37,866 nucleotides of DNA from Deltaproteobacteria bacterium (GTDB lineage: Bacteria; Desulfobacterota; Desulfuromonadia; Desulfuromonadales; Geopsychrobacteraceae). This document shows positions 1-7,162 of the stretch, piece after piece. The notes below the pieces were generated by a model. It did not search any database. It saw nothing but the letters and a program-made list of their open reading frames with translations, and had not been told where the DNA came from. Position 1 is the first letter of the stretch. Each line of letters opens with the position of its first letter. The position numbers were made by a program, and so were the translations under genes. The DNA lies in the NCBI GenBank assembly GCA_024280485.1, contig JAJRQB010000032.1, forward strand, positions 1 to 37,866, given 5' to 3'.

Positions 1-91
1 AAAAATGAACAAACACATCGGGTCCATTGTCCTGCTCGATGAAACCAAAACCCTTAGAGTCGTTAAACCATTTTACTGTACCTTCTGCCAT
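1..91 (-). CDS. Cold-shock protein, CspA family (N-terminal part, cut by window start)
   Basis: Read on the minus strand from an ATG at 91, the first 30 codons give [20 protein letters not shown] and continue to DVFVHF. This contains the RNP1 motif (KGFGFI) and the start of RNP2 (VFVH) of the CspA family, small single-domain OB-fold proteins that bind single-stranded RNA and DNA. A GGAG ribosome site lies about 8 bases upstream of the ATG. The rest of the gene is outside the window. Its upstream leader (92-211) holds two inverted repeats, described separately. Family assignment is firm; which csp paralogue this is cannot be told. Confidence 0.95.
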   Translation of the reverse strand, partial: MAEGTVKWFNDSKGFGFIEQDNGPDVFVHF

Positions 92-147
92 TTTTTTTCT
101 CCATGTTCCCCGGTGGGAACTTTTTGTTGTGTAACTATCGATCACTC

Positions 148-185
148 AAAAAAAAACACGTAGCCCAGTTGGATCTGCGTGTTTT
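148..185 (-). terminator. Hairpin followed by a T-run, minus strand
   Basis: AAAACACG (153-160) pairs with CGTGTTTT (178-185). On the minus strand the hairpin is followed by nine T residues (148-156), as in an intrinsic terminator. It could end the darP transcript coming from 370, or act as an attenuator in the leader of the cold-shock gene. The stem is AT-rich, so strength is uncertain. Confidence 0.5.
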
Positions 186-190
186 GACTC

Positions 191-211
191 AGTTTGACAC
201 CTTGTCAAACT
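191..211. repeat. Perfect inverted repeat upstream of the cold-shock gene
   Basis: AGTTTGACA and TGTCAAACT are perfectly complementary 9-base arms around the 3-base loop CCT. The repeat sits about 100 bases upstream of the cold-shock start codon and just upstream of the terminator-like hairpin. It may be an operator or part of a structured leader; nothing in the sequence decides between these. Confidence 0.5.
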
Positions 212-369
212 GACGAGCGACGAAAACTCTTACACAAACTTGCTTAAGTACGCGGACACTAGCATGACCTGTTTTCAAAAAGCAAGCCCTTTAAAGAGCA
301 AGTGGGGAGATCTCTAGATTTAAATCAAAAACCTAGAGTAGCCATCAGTTCCCACCCGCCCCCCTCACA

Positions 370-885
370 TCAGGACCCAGAGTCTTCCTGCGGATCAACA
401 AGATCGCGCAAACGCTTGAATATTTCGCGATATGCTCGCTTGTCCCGATTCGTATGAACCGATCTTGCCAGTCGTGAAATGACACCCCGCTCGACATCTG
501 GCCAGAGACCAATCATCTCGTCGAAAGCTTCTGCAAATGTCTTCTCATCACAAAGACGGTCACGCAACTCTTCCAACTTATGGAACTGGCGTTTTTCACT
601 GCGCTTGACCTGATCAATATCTTCAATCGCAGACAAAAGTGAGACCACCTGGTCCTCAGACTGCCTTAACACTCCAGCAAGATGTTTCACCTGGCGCTTA
701 TGTGACCCACGCCCAAGAGTATTCCGTGCCTCTACAACTTCAGCGGCAAGTTCATCAGAAAGTTGTAGTTTCTTAAATTGCGACTGCGGCATCTCAACCA
801 GTGAGTGGGCGAGAGCCTCAATCTCTTTGGCAAGCTTCTTCTTTTTCGTCTTGCTCATAGGCAAGTTTTCTTCTATCTCAGTCAT
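370..885 (-). CDS. darP: Ribosome biogenesis factor YjgA/DarP (DUF615)
   Basis: 171 aa. The protein starts MTEIEENLPMSKTKKKKLAK and runs through the family-typical order: basic N-terminus, a segment with ALAHSLVEMPQSQFKKL, then GRGSHKRQVKHLAGVLR, and a helical C-terminal half. The YjgA/DarP family associates with late 50S ribosomal precursors. The ATG at 885 is chosen because GGAGGAG precedes it by about 6 bases; a longer frame reaching 969 lacks such a site and its extra residues do not look like the family. It is divergent from the isochorismatase gene. DUF615 proteins are well known in beta- and gammaproteobacteria and also occur in Desulfuromonadia. Length is normal. Confidence 0.85.
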   Translation of the reverse strand: MTEIEENLPMSKTKKKKLAKEIEALAHSLVEMPQSQFKKLQLSDELAAEVVEARNTLGRGSHKRQVKHLAGVLRQSEDQVVSLLSAIEDIDQVKRSEKRQFHKLEELRDRLCDEKTFAEAFDEMIGLWPDVERGVISRLARSVHTNRDKRAYREIFKRLRDLVDPQEDSGS

Positions 886-960
886 CAGACTCCTCCAAAT
901 TAAATGCGCAGCCTGGTACGCCGACAAATTCAATCTACAAGTATGGGCAGCAAAGATAGC

Positions 961-989
961 ACAACACATTCCTTATTCGCTGCTATAAT
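961..989 (+). promoter_or_regulatory. Candidate sigma-70 promoter of the isochorismatase gene
   Basis: A perfect TATAAT (984-989) lies inside the small palindrome GCTATAATTAGC. ACAACA (961-966) is a weak -35 match at 17-base spacing. The predicted start would lie about 40 bases before the ATG at 1035, which has AGGAG just upstream. The -10 match is strong; the -35 is poor. Confidence 0.5.
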
Positions 990-1034
990 TAGCGGGGTCG
1001 GCTTTGCGATACAACGCTCCAGGAGAATACATAG

Positions 1035-1565
1035 ATGCAAAGAGCTCTACTTATCATCGACATGCTTAACGATTTTGTGCGTCCCGGTGCTCCACTTGAG
1101 GTACCACACACTCGCGAAATTCTACCAACCCTACAGCAAAGACTTATCAACGCGCGTCAAGACAAAACCCCTGTCATCTTCATCAGCGACGCACATATCC
1201 CAGACGACCCTGAGTTCAGTCGCATGGGATGGCCACCCCATGCCATACGTGGCACAGCGGGCGCCGCAGTGATCACTGAACTAGCTCCACAGACAAATGA
1301 ATCACTGGTGACAAAAACCACCTACTCGGGCTTCAACGATACCAACCTTGAAGAGACCCTGAAAAAACTCAATATCGAAGAACTGGTCCTGACCGGTTGC
1401 ATCAGCAATATATGCATCCTTTACACTGCGGCCGATGCCGTCATGAAAGGCTACAGTGTAATCGTACCGACCGACTGCATCGCCCATCTTGATCCGGCCG
1501 AGGGGGAATTTGCCCTCAACCAGATGAAGAACATCCTCGGCGTCCAGATCGAGCGTCCCGCCTGA
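1035..1565 (+). CDS. Isochorismatase-family cysteine hydrolase (nicotinamidase-like)
   Basis: 176 aa, the normal length for this fold. The catalytic triad is visible: D9 in LLIIDMLNDF, K94 in VTKTTYSGF, and C127 in the SNICILYTAADA motif. D52 and H54 (SDAH) occupy the metal-site region of nicotinamidases. The family includes nicotinamidases, isochorismatases and other amide hydrolases, so the substrate is not certain. The last nine codons (LGVQIERPA) overlap the left attachment site of the integrated element and are supplied by the element with synonymous codons. The gene therefore stays intact although the element separates it from its likely former neighbour, the HD-domain gene at 9724. AGGAG lies upstream of the ATG. 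Confidence 0.88.
   Translation: MQRALLIIDMLNDFVRPGAPLEVPHTREILPTLQQRLINARQDKTPVIFISDAHIPDDPEFSRMGWPPHAIRGTAGAAVITELAPQTNESLVTKTTYSGFNDTNLEETLKKLNIEELVLTGCISNICILYTAADAVMKGYSVIVPTDCIAHLDPAEGEFALNQMKNILGVQIERPA
1535..1565 (+). other. Left attachment site (attL)
   Basis: The 18-base core CCTCGGCGTCCAGATCGA (1535-1552) recurs exactly at 9507-9524, and the following 13 bases differ at three positions. The site covers the last codons and stop of the isochorismatase gene. The differences are silent, so both versions read LGVQIERPA then stop. Confidence 0.8.
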
Positions 1566-1613
1566 CAGGCAATCCCCTGAAACCGCTGGGTTCAATCTCC
1601 ACAACTGCAGTTT

Positions 1614-1631
1614 GCTACAGAAACTGCTACA
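1614..1631 (+). repeat. Two 12-base iterated motifs at the left end (candidate integrase arm sites)
   Basis: GCTACAGAAACTGCTACA contains two copies of GCTACA at 12-base spacing, immediately before the ribosome site of the integrase. The same 12-base unit occurs three times inside the right end (9414-9443). Paired occurrence at both ends suggests integrase arm-type binding sites; this is inference. Confidence 0.6.
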
Positions 1632-1644
1632 AGGAGTTTGCCCA

Positions 1645-3432
1645 ATGGGAGCAACACACGTAATACAGCGCGGCGGGATCTATCACTTTCGGCGCGCTGT
1701 CCCTTCCGACCTCCTACACCTAATAGGCCGCACTGAAATCTGGAAGTCGACCAACTCACGGCGCCACCATGATGCTATGATCCTGGTGCGCCGCTGGTCG
1801 GCGGCCTTCGATCAATTAATCTTTCAAGTAAGGAGTGGGTTTGTGCTTGATGCTGAAATTAAATTTGCCGTGTCTGACTTTCTCAGAATCATGCTGGAAG
1901 GTTTTGAGGCAAGAAGGGCCAAGTGGGCCGAGCGTGACCTCAACGCTGAGGAACTCGCAAAAACCTACGAGGAAAAGCAACAGTCCAGACTGATGGCACT
2001 GGACAGGGCACAAAATCTCAGAATGAAACTGGCGGTCAGCCAAGAAGACTCGACCGTGACGCGGCTAACCGATTACCTGATCCGTACTCATGGATTTAAG
2101 TTGGCGCCTGATACAGATCAATATCGAGAAATGCGCCGTGAAGTTGCAGCAGAATACATCACGATGTGGGAGACCGAGGCGGAACGCGCTGTCGGGAACT
2201 ACGACACCCCCTACGATCTGGCACGTCGAATCAATGCCATAGCTGATATTACAAGCCCTCCAGTTGAGTCTGAAACACCTGTACTCTCCGAATTGATTGA
2301 GCCCTACTTGATCGCGAAAAACGCAGAAAAAAAGCTACAACCACAAACCATCAGCGACAAGCGTCGAGCAATACAGCAGTTCGTCCTGATCGTAGAGGAC
2401 AAGCCCACAGGCCAACTAATCGCGGGCGACATTCACCGCTACCTTGATGCGATGCGCAAACTCCCCGCGAGTCCAGCCACTTCGGACAAATTCAAAGACA
2501 AAACAATCCCCGAAATGCTGGCCATGGCTGTAGAGGATAGCGAACGTCAAGCTGAGGGCACTATCGACAAAAAATACAAGGAGATCAAAACGTTCTGTCG
2601 CTGGTTAAAATCCAACAAACATAACCCCGATGTCGTTACAGACGAGATCAGGTTTGTTATCTCGGACGGTCAAAAAGCATCTGACAAGAAGAATGCCTAT
2701 GAAGTCCCGGTTGACCTTGAGATGATGGCTATCGGCCTGGTAGCCGTGCGGATTAAGTTCAATAAAAAGGGCGTAGTCGTGCCGAACAAGACGTTCCTGG
2801 ATCGACCGGAACGGCACTGGGTACCACTGCTTGCAACATTTAGCGGTTTCCGCCTGGAAGAGGCCTGCCAGCTATTAACGACAGACATCATCAAAATTGA
2901 TGGAATTTGGTGTGCAAATTGTGACTGGTACGATGATAACGGCAATGCTGTTAAAAGACTCAAGAATATTAATGCTAAGCGGATACAGCCATTACACCAG
3001 ACGCTCCTTGACCTAGGATTTCTGGAGTTTTGGAATCAAATGAAAGTGGCCAAACACGAACGACTGTTCCACCGTCTAACTCCAAACAAAACCACCGGAA
3101 AGCTCCAAGCTAACTTCGCGTCCTGGTATAACGGGCACAATGGCCTAACAGATTATAACAAACTTAAAGCGCCAGGCTTCGAGAGGATTTTCATTGACGA
3201 CGATCCACTCAAATCGTTCCATTCGACTCGACATACCTTTTGCACCGCATTGGGACATACTGATATCAACGACCGGATGTTATCCGACCTGATGGGACAC
3301 AGTAAGGCAACGATTGCAGGGAAGACATACACCAAGGAACAACTGATCAAAGCCAAGGCGGAGGAGATTAACGGGATCGACTACGGTGTGGATTTTGTTG
3401 GTATTCTGGGTCACTGGGACGATTGGCACTAA
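1645..3432 (+). CDS. int: Large tyrosine recombinase (integrase) of the element
   Basis: 595 aa from the ATG at 1645, which has AAGGAG 8 bases upstream; an upstream extension of 11 codons lacks a ribosome site. The N-terminus (GGIYHFRRAVPSDL) resembles the start of many large proteobacterial phage-type integrases. The catalytic domain is C-terminal with R403 (SGFRLEEA), H526-S-T-R529, H552 (MGHS) and the nucleophile Y562 (KTYTKEQ), a complete R-H-R-H-Y set. The long middle (about residues 60-260) is helical and unassigned. Position next to attL and orientation into the element fit the enzyme that integrates and excises it. A weak terminator-like hairpin follows at 3472. Confidence 0.92.
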   Translation: MGATHVIQRGGIYHFRRAVPSDLLHLIGRTEIWKSTNSRRHHDAMILVRRWSAAFDQLIFQVRSGFVLDAEIKFAVSDFLRIMLEGFEARRAKWAERDLNAEELAKTYEEKQQSRLMALDRAQNLRMKLAVSQEDSTVTRLTDYLIRTHGFKLAPDTDQYREMRREVAAEYITMWETEAERAVGNYDTPYDLARRINAIADITSPPVESETPVLSELIEPYLIAKNAEKKLQPQTISDKRRAIQQFVLIVEDKPTGQLIAGDIHRYLDAMRKLPASPATSDKFKDKTIPEMLAMAVEDSERQAEGTIDKKYKEIKTFCRWLKSNKHNPDVVTDEIRFVISDGQKASDKKNAYEVPVDLEMMAIGLVAVRIKFNKKGVVVPNKTFLDRPERHWVPLLATFSGFRLEEACQLLTTDIIKIDGIWCANCDWYDDNGNAVKRLKNINAKRIQPLHQTLLDLGFLEFWNQMKVAKHERLFHRLTPNKTTGKLQANFASWYNGHNGLTDYNKLKAPGFERIFIDDDPLKSFHSTRHTFCTALGHTDINDRMLSDLMGHSKATIAGKTYTKEQLIKAKAEEINGIDYGVDFVGILGHWDDWH

Positions 3433-3471
3433 CGGCGACGCCGGGGGCTGAATCACCCTCAGAATTAAGGA

Positions 3472-3506
3472 CTGGCCCTGATGTGATCTATATAGGGTCA
3501 GGATTT
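3472..3506 (+). terminator. Weak intrinsic terminator after the integrase
   Basis: CTGGCCCT (3472-3479) pairs with AGGGTCAG (3494-3501), including one G-T pair, and is followed by GATTTTA. It sits 40 bases after the integrase stop. The U-run is short. Confidence 0.4.
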
Positions 3507-3563
3507 TACTTTCATGGGAACAGTGAAGGGCACAGCGTATATGAGCTTCGATCTCCACGATTA

Positions 3564-3605
3564 GGCGCCCCGACCTCCCGAGAAGGCATCAAGGCCAGGG
3601 GCGCC
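3564..3605. terminator. GC-rich inverted repeat between convergent integrase genes
   Basis: GGCGCCCC (3564-3571) and GGGGCGCC (3598-3605) are perfect complementary arms around a 26-base loop. It lies between the converging 3' ends of the two recombinase genes. There is no U-run, so it could be a bidirectional barrier, a recombination-related structure or a remnant. Confidence 0.35.
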
Positions 3606-3642
3606 GAAAGATCGTCGCCTGTACGGGCGCTAGGGAGCTCGG

Positions 3643-4236
3643 TTATATCTCGTTAGCGAACATGTCGGCGACGTCTTGCTCCTGCAGTCCAATGTAGCCC
3701 AATGTCACCGCCTGGGAACTGTGATTCAGTGCCCGCATGAGCGCTGGCAGTTCTGCACCGAAATGCTTGTACTGAGCATGTGCCCAGGTCTTCCGCAGGG
3801 TGTGGCTGCCGAAGTTGCCCTTGATGTTCGCTGCGACACACCATGACTTGACCAGTCGGTTTAGCTGGATGGTGGTCAACTGGCCCTTGCCCTTACGGCT
3901 CTGGAACAGCAGGTCATCGTCCTGTGCCTCCCCCAGGGTCAACAACAGGGCCTGTACGACCTCAACTATCGAATTGTTGATGGTGACACGCCGCGCCTTG
4001 CTTGTCTTCCGCTCGATCAGATTGAACGACTCTCCTGCCTGCAGGTAGCGCACATGGCCGACGGTGATACGCAGTAGATCCGATGCCCGCAGGTTGCTGT
4101 TGGCTCCAACAGTGAACAGCGCCAGGTCGCGAGGCCTGTCCGCCAGCAGTCGCTTGATGACGGCCACGTCCGCAAGGTCGCGGATCGGGTCAACGGTCTT
4201 GCTCTGGCCCTTGGTTGACTTCCGAATAACTGTCAT
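3643..4236 (-). CDS. Small tyrosine recombinase, catalytic domain only
   Basis: 197 aa from the ATG at 4236, preceded by GGAGGAG. The set of active-site residues is complete: R50 (NLRASD), K77, H145-T-L-R148, H172 (NHSS) and Y181 (LGYIGLQ). The usual N-terminal core-binding domain is absent apart from about 25 residues, so the protein is roughly half the length of an XerC/XerD-type enzyme. It is convergent with the large integrase. Small recombinases of this kind occur on plasmids and islands, where they may resolve multimers or move cassettes. Three copies of an 11-base motif flank its promoter region (4253-4263 and 4381-4411), suggesting autoregulation or a recombination site. It is unlikely to be the main integrase, since it is far from both ends. 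Confidence 0.85.
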   Translation of the reverse strand: MTVIRKSTKGQSKTVDPIRDLADVAVIKRLLADRPRDLALFTVGANSNLRASDLLRITVGHVRYLQAGESFNLIERKTSKARRVTINNSIVEVVQALLLTLGEAQDDDLLFQSRKGKGQLTTIQLNRLVKSWCVAANIKGNFGSHTLRKTWAHAQYKHFGAELPALMRALNHSSQAVTLGYIGLQEQDVADMFANEI

Positions 4237-4323
4237 ATCTCTGCTCTCCTCCAATGTTTACTTGCGTTGGTATACACTCGAAAACATACATTGATGAGGG
4301 AGGAGTGTCAAGTCCATAACCAC

Positions 4324-4367
4324 AAATACCCCGCAACGCCCCATATCGAGAGGGTTGCGGGGTATTT
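4324..4367. terminator. Strong hairpin upstream of the small recombinase
   Basis: AAATACCCCGCAAC (4324-4337) and GTTGCGGGGTATTT (4354-4367) are perfectly complementary 14-base arms with a 16-base loop. The A and T tracts at the stem base make it terminator-like in both directions. It lies between the divergent small recombinase and the Sel1 gene and may insulate them. The 4237-4708 gap otherwise holds only the 11-base motif copies and no convincing gene. Confidence 0.5.
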
Positions 4368-4380
4368 ATCGATCGACGCC

Positions 4381-4411
4381 GAATGTAAACTTTTGTGAAA
4401 AGTAAACATTC
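4381..4411. repeat. Imperfect palindrome; candidate recombinase or repressor site
   Basis: GAATGTAAACTTTT (4381-4394), spacer GTG, then AAAAGTAAACATTC (4398-4411): 14-base inverted arms matching at 12 positions. The motif AATGTTTACTT appears again at 4253-4263, directly upstream of the small recombinase ribosome site. Inverted arms around a short spacer are what a tyrosine recombinase core site or a dimeric repressor operator looks like. Confidence 0.5.
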
Positions 4412-4708
4412 GACAATCACCGCCGGGTCATAATCGAGTGGCCCTACAAGCCGAATCCATCAATTGGGTTGAGCACCCTGCGGTATATACCCTTCAAGAC
4501 ACCAAATTCAATCCTATTGATAGGGGGAATCTGGGTGCTGGCACTTATCACCGGGGTGTACCCATATGACAGTTTGCACCCGCGATTCCGATCGCTGTCC
4601 TTTATATATTGGAAAGAGATTAAACTCTTTAAAGCTTCATTATTTATGATAACGTGTCGACTTCATGTACATTATTTAAACTATATTGAATACAATCAAG
4701 GGGAATAT

Positions 4709-5620
4709 ATGAACTGGCGTGTAGCACTTATTGGGTTCTGCCTTACCTTTACAATTACATGCAGTAGCTGGGCCGATGCTTTGGACGAAGGTGTGAGTGC
4801 TTTCAACTCTAAAGACTATGTAGCCGCAATGAAAATATTTTCCCCACTGGCCGAACAGGGAAACGCAGAGGCTCAATCCTATCTTGGCTTTTTGTATGAC
4901 GTCGGCTTCAGCGTCCCTGAAGACAATAAAATAGCGGTCAAATGGTACTCTGCTGCTGCCAAACAGGGGAACGCGAGGGCTCAGCTATATCTTGGTAAAA
5001 AATATAAAGCTGGCGAGGGTGTCCCGGTGGACTATAAAGCAGCAGTCAAGTGGTTCACCGCGGCCGCAGAGCAGGGAGCTGCAACGGCTCAGTTCATCCT
5101 CGGGTATGCGTATTACATCGGCGAGGGAGTACCGGTAGACCATATAGCAGCAGCCAAGTGGTTCACCGCGGCCGCAGAGCAGGGACATTCCTTTGCTCAG
5201 TACAACCTCGGGCATGCGTATTACAACGGCGAAGGCGTACCGGTGGACCGTAAAGCCGCAGTCAAGTGGTTCACTGCGGCCGCAGAGCAAAGACATCCTA
5301 TGGCTCAGAACAGCCTCGGGCATGCGTATTACAACGGCCAGGGAGTGCCAGTGGACTATAAAGCAGCAGTCAAGTGGTTCACCGCGGCCGCGGAGCAAGG
5401 AAACCAATCCGGCCAAACCAAACTTGGAATTGCATATTACAGCGGTAACGGAGTGCCCGTTGACTATGTTCAGGCCTACGCCTGGTGGTCTGTTTCCGCA
5501 GCTAATGGGAACGAGGACGCTCAAAAACTCAGGAAAATGATAGAAGAAGTGATGACCTCTTCCCAAAAAGAGAAGGGTCAACTATTGAGCAATCAAATAT
5601 GGGCAAAGTTAGAAAACTAA
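4709..5620 (+). CDS. Exported Sel1-repeat protein
   Basis: 303 aa. The ATG at 4709 is chosen because AAGGGG precedes it and the first 24 residues form a signal peptide: MNWR, then a hydrophobic core, then a likely cleavage after SSWA. The mature part has one TPR-like helix pair followed by six full 36-residue Sel1-like repeats (pattern AxxxLGxxYxxGxGVPxDxxxAxxWFxxAAEQG) and a short helical tail with AEN-type end. Such solenoids mediate protein-protein contacts, often in the periplasm or at the cell surface; no catalytic domain is seen. Four central repeats are nearly identical at the DNA level. It is cargo of the element, followed by a clear terminator. Its partner and role are unknown. Confidence 0.85.
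   Translation: MNWRVALIGFCLTFTITCSSWADALDEGVSAFNSKDYVAAMKIFSPLAEQGNAEAQSYLGFLYDVGFSVPEDNKIAVKWYSAAAKQGNARAQLYLGKKYKAGEGVPVDYKAAVKWFTAAAEQGAATAQFILGYAYYIGEGVPVDHIAAAKWFTAAAEQGHSFAQYNLGHAYYNGEGVPVDRKAAVKWFTAAAEQRHPMAQNSLGHAYYNGQGVPVDYKAAVKWFTAAAEQGNQSGQTKLGIAYYSGNGVPVDYVQAYAWWSVSAANGNEDAQKLRKMIEEVMTSSQKEKGQLLSNQIWAKLEN
5039..5399 (+). repeat. 108-bp tandem coding repeat within the Sel1 gene
   Basis: A block of about 37 bases containing AAGTGGTTCACCGCGGCCGC recurs at 5039, 5147, 5255 and 5363, exactly 108 bases (36 codons) apart, with only a few changes. The similarity includes silent positions, pointing to recent duplication or gene conversion among repeat units. Confidence 0.85.
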
Positions 5621-5658
5621 GTAACGTTAAATTCAACCCAGTACCCACCAAGCACATC

Positions 5659-5690
5659 AGCCCGACAGTGATTCACTGCCGGGCTTTTTT
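5659..5690 (+). terminator. Intrinsic terminator after the Sel1 gene
   Basis: AGCCCGACAGTG and CACTGCCGGGCT form a stem with an ATT loop and one mismatch, followed by six T residues. It lies 38 bases after the Sel1 stop codon. Confidence 0.85.
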
Positions 5691-5730
5691 GTCTCTAGAA
5701 TCTTCGATCCTTGAAGAGGTCCAAACGAAA

Positions 5731-5766
5731 ATAAATAAGGGCCTCCCCGGTCAAGTAGGGAGACCC
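5731..5766 (-). terminator. Intrinsic terminator of the minus-strand operon
   Basis: On the minus strand GGGTCTCCC (5758-5766) pairs with GGGAGGCCC (5739-5747) with one mismatch, followed by TTATTTATTTT. It lies about 40 bases past the stop codon of the 57-aa gene and faces the Sel1 terminator. Confidence 0.65.
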
Positions 5767-5807
5767 CAATCACGCCAAGAGGAACAGGCTCTCAGCGATT
5801 CAAAAGA

Positions 5808-5981
5808 TTAACTGTTATTGCGAGATGCTTGAGCCTCGATCAGCTGCATCAACATGCCGAGCAGATCAGTCAGGCGGTCTTGCTCGCTGTGTCGTCGATC
5901 TATCTCGTTCTGAGAGATTGTCCGGATCAATTGCAACAGCTGGTCAGCCTGCTTGCCCTCGATGACACTCTCACCATTCAT
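5808..5981 (-). CDS. 57-aa hypothetical protein, last gene of the minus-strand operon
   Basis: Reading the minus strand from the ATG at 5981 gives MNGESVIEGKQADQLLQLIR, then about 37 more residues ending ASRNNS and TAA. The start overlaps the stop of the preceding gene in an ATGA (5978-5981), the same arrangement used elsewhere in this operon, and a terminator follows. The protein is charged, predicted all-helical (heptad-like leucines in LLQLI and LLGMLMQLI), and might form a coiled coil or small helical bundle. Function is unknown. Support comes from coupling and context rather than homology. Confidence 0.65.
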   Translation of the reverse strand: MNGESVIEGKQADQLLQLIRTISQNEIDRRHSEQDRLTDLLGMLMQLIEAQASRNNS

Positions 5982-6634
5982 GCGGCCACCCGCTCAGCCA
6001 GGCGCCGGAACAGCCCCGGCTGAACCTCAACAGAGGTGCAGGTCAGGATCGCCAAGCCGGGCCAAGTACGCCGATCAACTCGTTGCACTGTCGCCAGGCC
6101 GTCACCAGTAGACACATGATCACCCACTTGGGTACCTGAACCATCCCGCAAAATCACCTGGTATGCATTATCGTATGCATCGATGTGCCGCTCGATGGCC
6201 TGATGCAGGTCCAGATCGCGCTCATCGAGCAGAGCCAGGGCCTGCTGCAGATCTACCCGCAGCTTGGCAGCTGCTCCCAGCGGTGTGCTGGTGCTGGTCG
6301 AACTGGTCAACAGCTCCTGCAGCCTGGGATTGCTGACGATGGTACAGGCGCTCACCTGGACACCCTCGATAAGGGTCTCGCCGTTCCGGCGGATGACTGC
6401 TATGGTGTCCAGGGGTACTGCCAGAACCGACGAGACGCGGCTGTAATGCCCGCTTGAGTTCCAACGGTCGATAGCTGCTGCGTACAGGCCATCATCCGAT
6501 TCCAGGATATCGCCAGGGTTGATGTCGGTCAGTGGTCCGAGATGATCGAGCACAAGGCCAGGACTATCTGCGCACCACTGGCCACGCAAGTGCTCACCGG
6601 TTGTCAGGTTTCGGATAGTTGTCATTTTTTGCAT
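5978..6634 (-). CDS. Hypothetical protein, 218 aa
   Basis: Start MQKMTTIRNLTTGE at 6634, with GAGGAG about 8 bases upstream; an ATG three codons later is an alternative. The N-terminal half is beta-rich and includes GDILESDDGLYAAAIDRW. The middle has a helical segment (about residues 120-165, AAKLRVDLQQALALLDERDL). The C-terminal part is again beta-like with GDHVSTGDGLATVQRVDRR. I do not recognise the family and see no catalytic motif, signal peptide or membrane segment. It overlaps the upstream 62-aa gene by 13 bases and the downstream 57-aa gene by 4, so it is clearly part of the operon. Confidence 0.75.
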   Translation of the reverse strand: MQKMTTIRNLTTGEHLRGQWCADSPGLVLDHLGPLTDINPGDILESDDGLYAAAIDRWNSSGHYSRVSSVLAVPLDTIAVIRRNGETLIEGVQVSACTIVSNPRLQELLTSSTSTSTPLGAAAKLRVDLQQALALLDERDLDLHQAIERHIDAYDNAYQVILRDGSGTQVGDHVSTGDGLATVQRVDRRTWPGLAILTCTSVEVQPGLFRRLAERVAA

Positions 6635-6810
6635 AAAGTGAACTCCTCGAAAGACCATTGGTAACCGGGGCCCGCACCATCCGACTTACCCAGATTGATG
6701 TTGAGGCCGTTGGGAATGGTGGTGCCTCCGACAGGTAAACCGTTTTCGATTCGGATGATCAGAGTGCCGTCGAGTCCAAGGGCGCGAATGCGCAAGACAC
6801 CGGACCTCAT
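6622..6810 (-). CDS. Hypothetical protein, 62 aa
   Basis: Begins MRSGVLRIRALGLDGTLIIR and continues through a proline/glycine-rich middle to EEFTLCKK. The predicted structure is mostly beta strand. Its ATG overlaps the stop of the upstream 109-aa gene in an ATGA (6807-6810), and its 3' end overlaps the next gene, so translation is coupled on both sides. Family not recognised. Confidence 0.65.
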   Translation of the reverse strand: MRSGVLRIRALGLDGTLIIRIENGLPVGGTTIPNGLNINLGKSDGAGPGYQWSFEEFTLCKK

Positions 6811-7136
6811 GCTGCACCCTCAATCTCAACGGTTCCACCGTCGATTCCTAATAATCTGTAGGCGTCCGCCAGCCGGATGATGCCATGCTGCCGCAGATGG
6901 GCCATGTTGCGTTCAAGTTCCATATACCGACAACATGACAACCAGTCTCGATCAACGGTGGATCGAACCCACCGCTTGAAGGCTGGAATATCCCCCTCGA
7001 ATTTCTCGCGCAGAATCTGCCGCAATGTCAGGCCAATTGAGGCCATCCTCGAAACATCATCCAGCAAGCAGTTGATCCTCTGGGCGTCTTCGTCGGCGGT
7101 CGGTTTTGATTTTCTGATACTCGGTGTTGCAGTCAT
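6807..7136 (-). CDS. Hypothetical protein, 109 aa, helical
   Basis: Starts MTATPSIRKSKPTADEDAQR with AGGAG about 10 bases upstream. The central part (SIGLTLRQILREKF, DRDWLSCCRYMELERNM) and the end (RLADAYRLLGID) are helical and faintly recall accessory proteins of phages and plasmids with a DUF3102-like layout, where a similar LADAYRLLG segment occurs. That resemblance is from memory and weak. The basic helical character would fit a DNA-associated protein. It is second in the minus-strand operon, 26 bases after the candidate HUH-like gene. Confidence 0.7.
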   Translation of the reverse strand: MTATPSIRKSKPTADEDAQRINCLLDDVSRMASIGLTLRQILREKFEGDIPAFKRWVRSTVDRDWLSCCRYMELERNMAHLRQHGIIRLADAYRLLGIDGGTVEIEGAA

Positions 7137-7162
7137 TTCAGATATGCTCCTGGTTAGATGAT

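Noticed and set aside
904-1272. 122-codon frame overlapping the isochorismatase start
   Set aside because: Out-of-frame shadow; the +1035 frame has the catalytic residues and ribosome site.
3423-3656. 77-codon frame after the integrase
   Set aside because: It spans the two hairpins between the convergent recombinase genes and has no ribosome site.
5039-5399. Regular 108-bp repeats considered as a CRISPR or satellite array
   Set aside because: The unit is an exact multiple of three, is in frame and encodes Sel1 repeats without unique spacers.
4985-5581. 198-codon antisense frame with internal repeats
   Set aside because: The repeats are just the reverse of the Sel1 coding repeats; the sense protein has a signal peptide and proper ribosome site.
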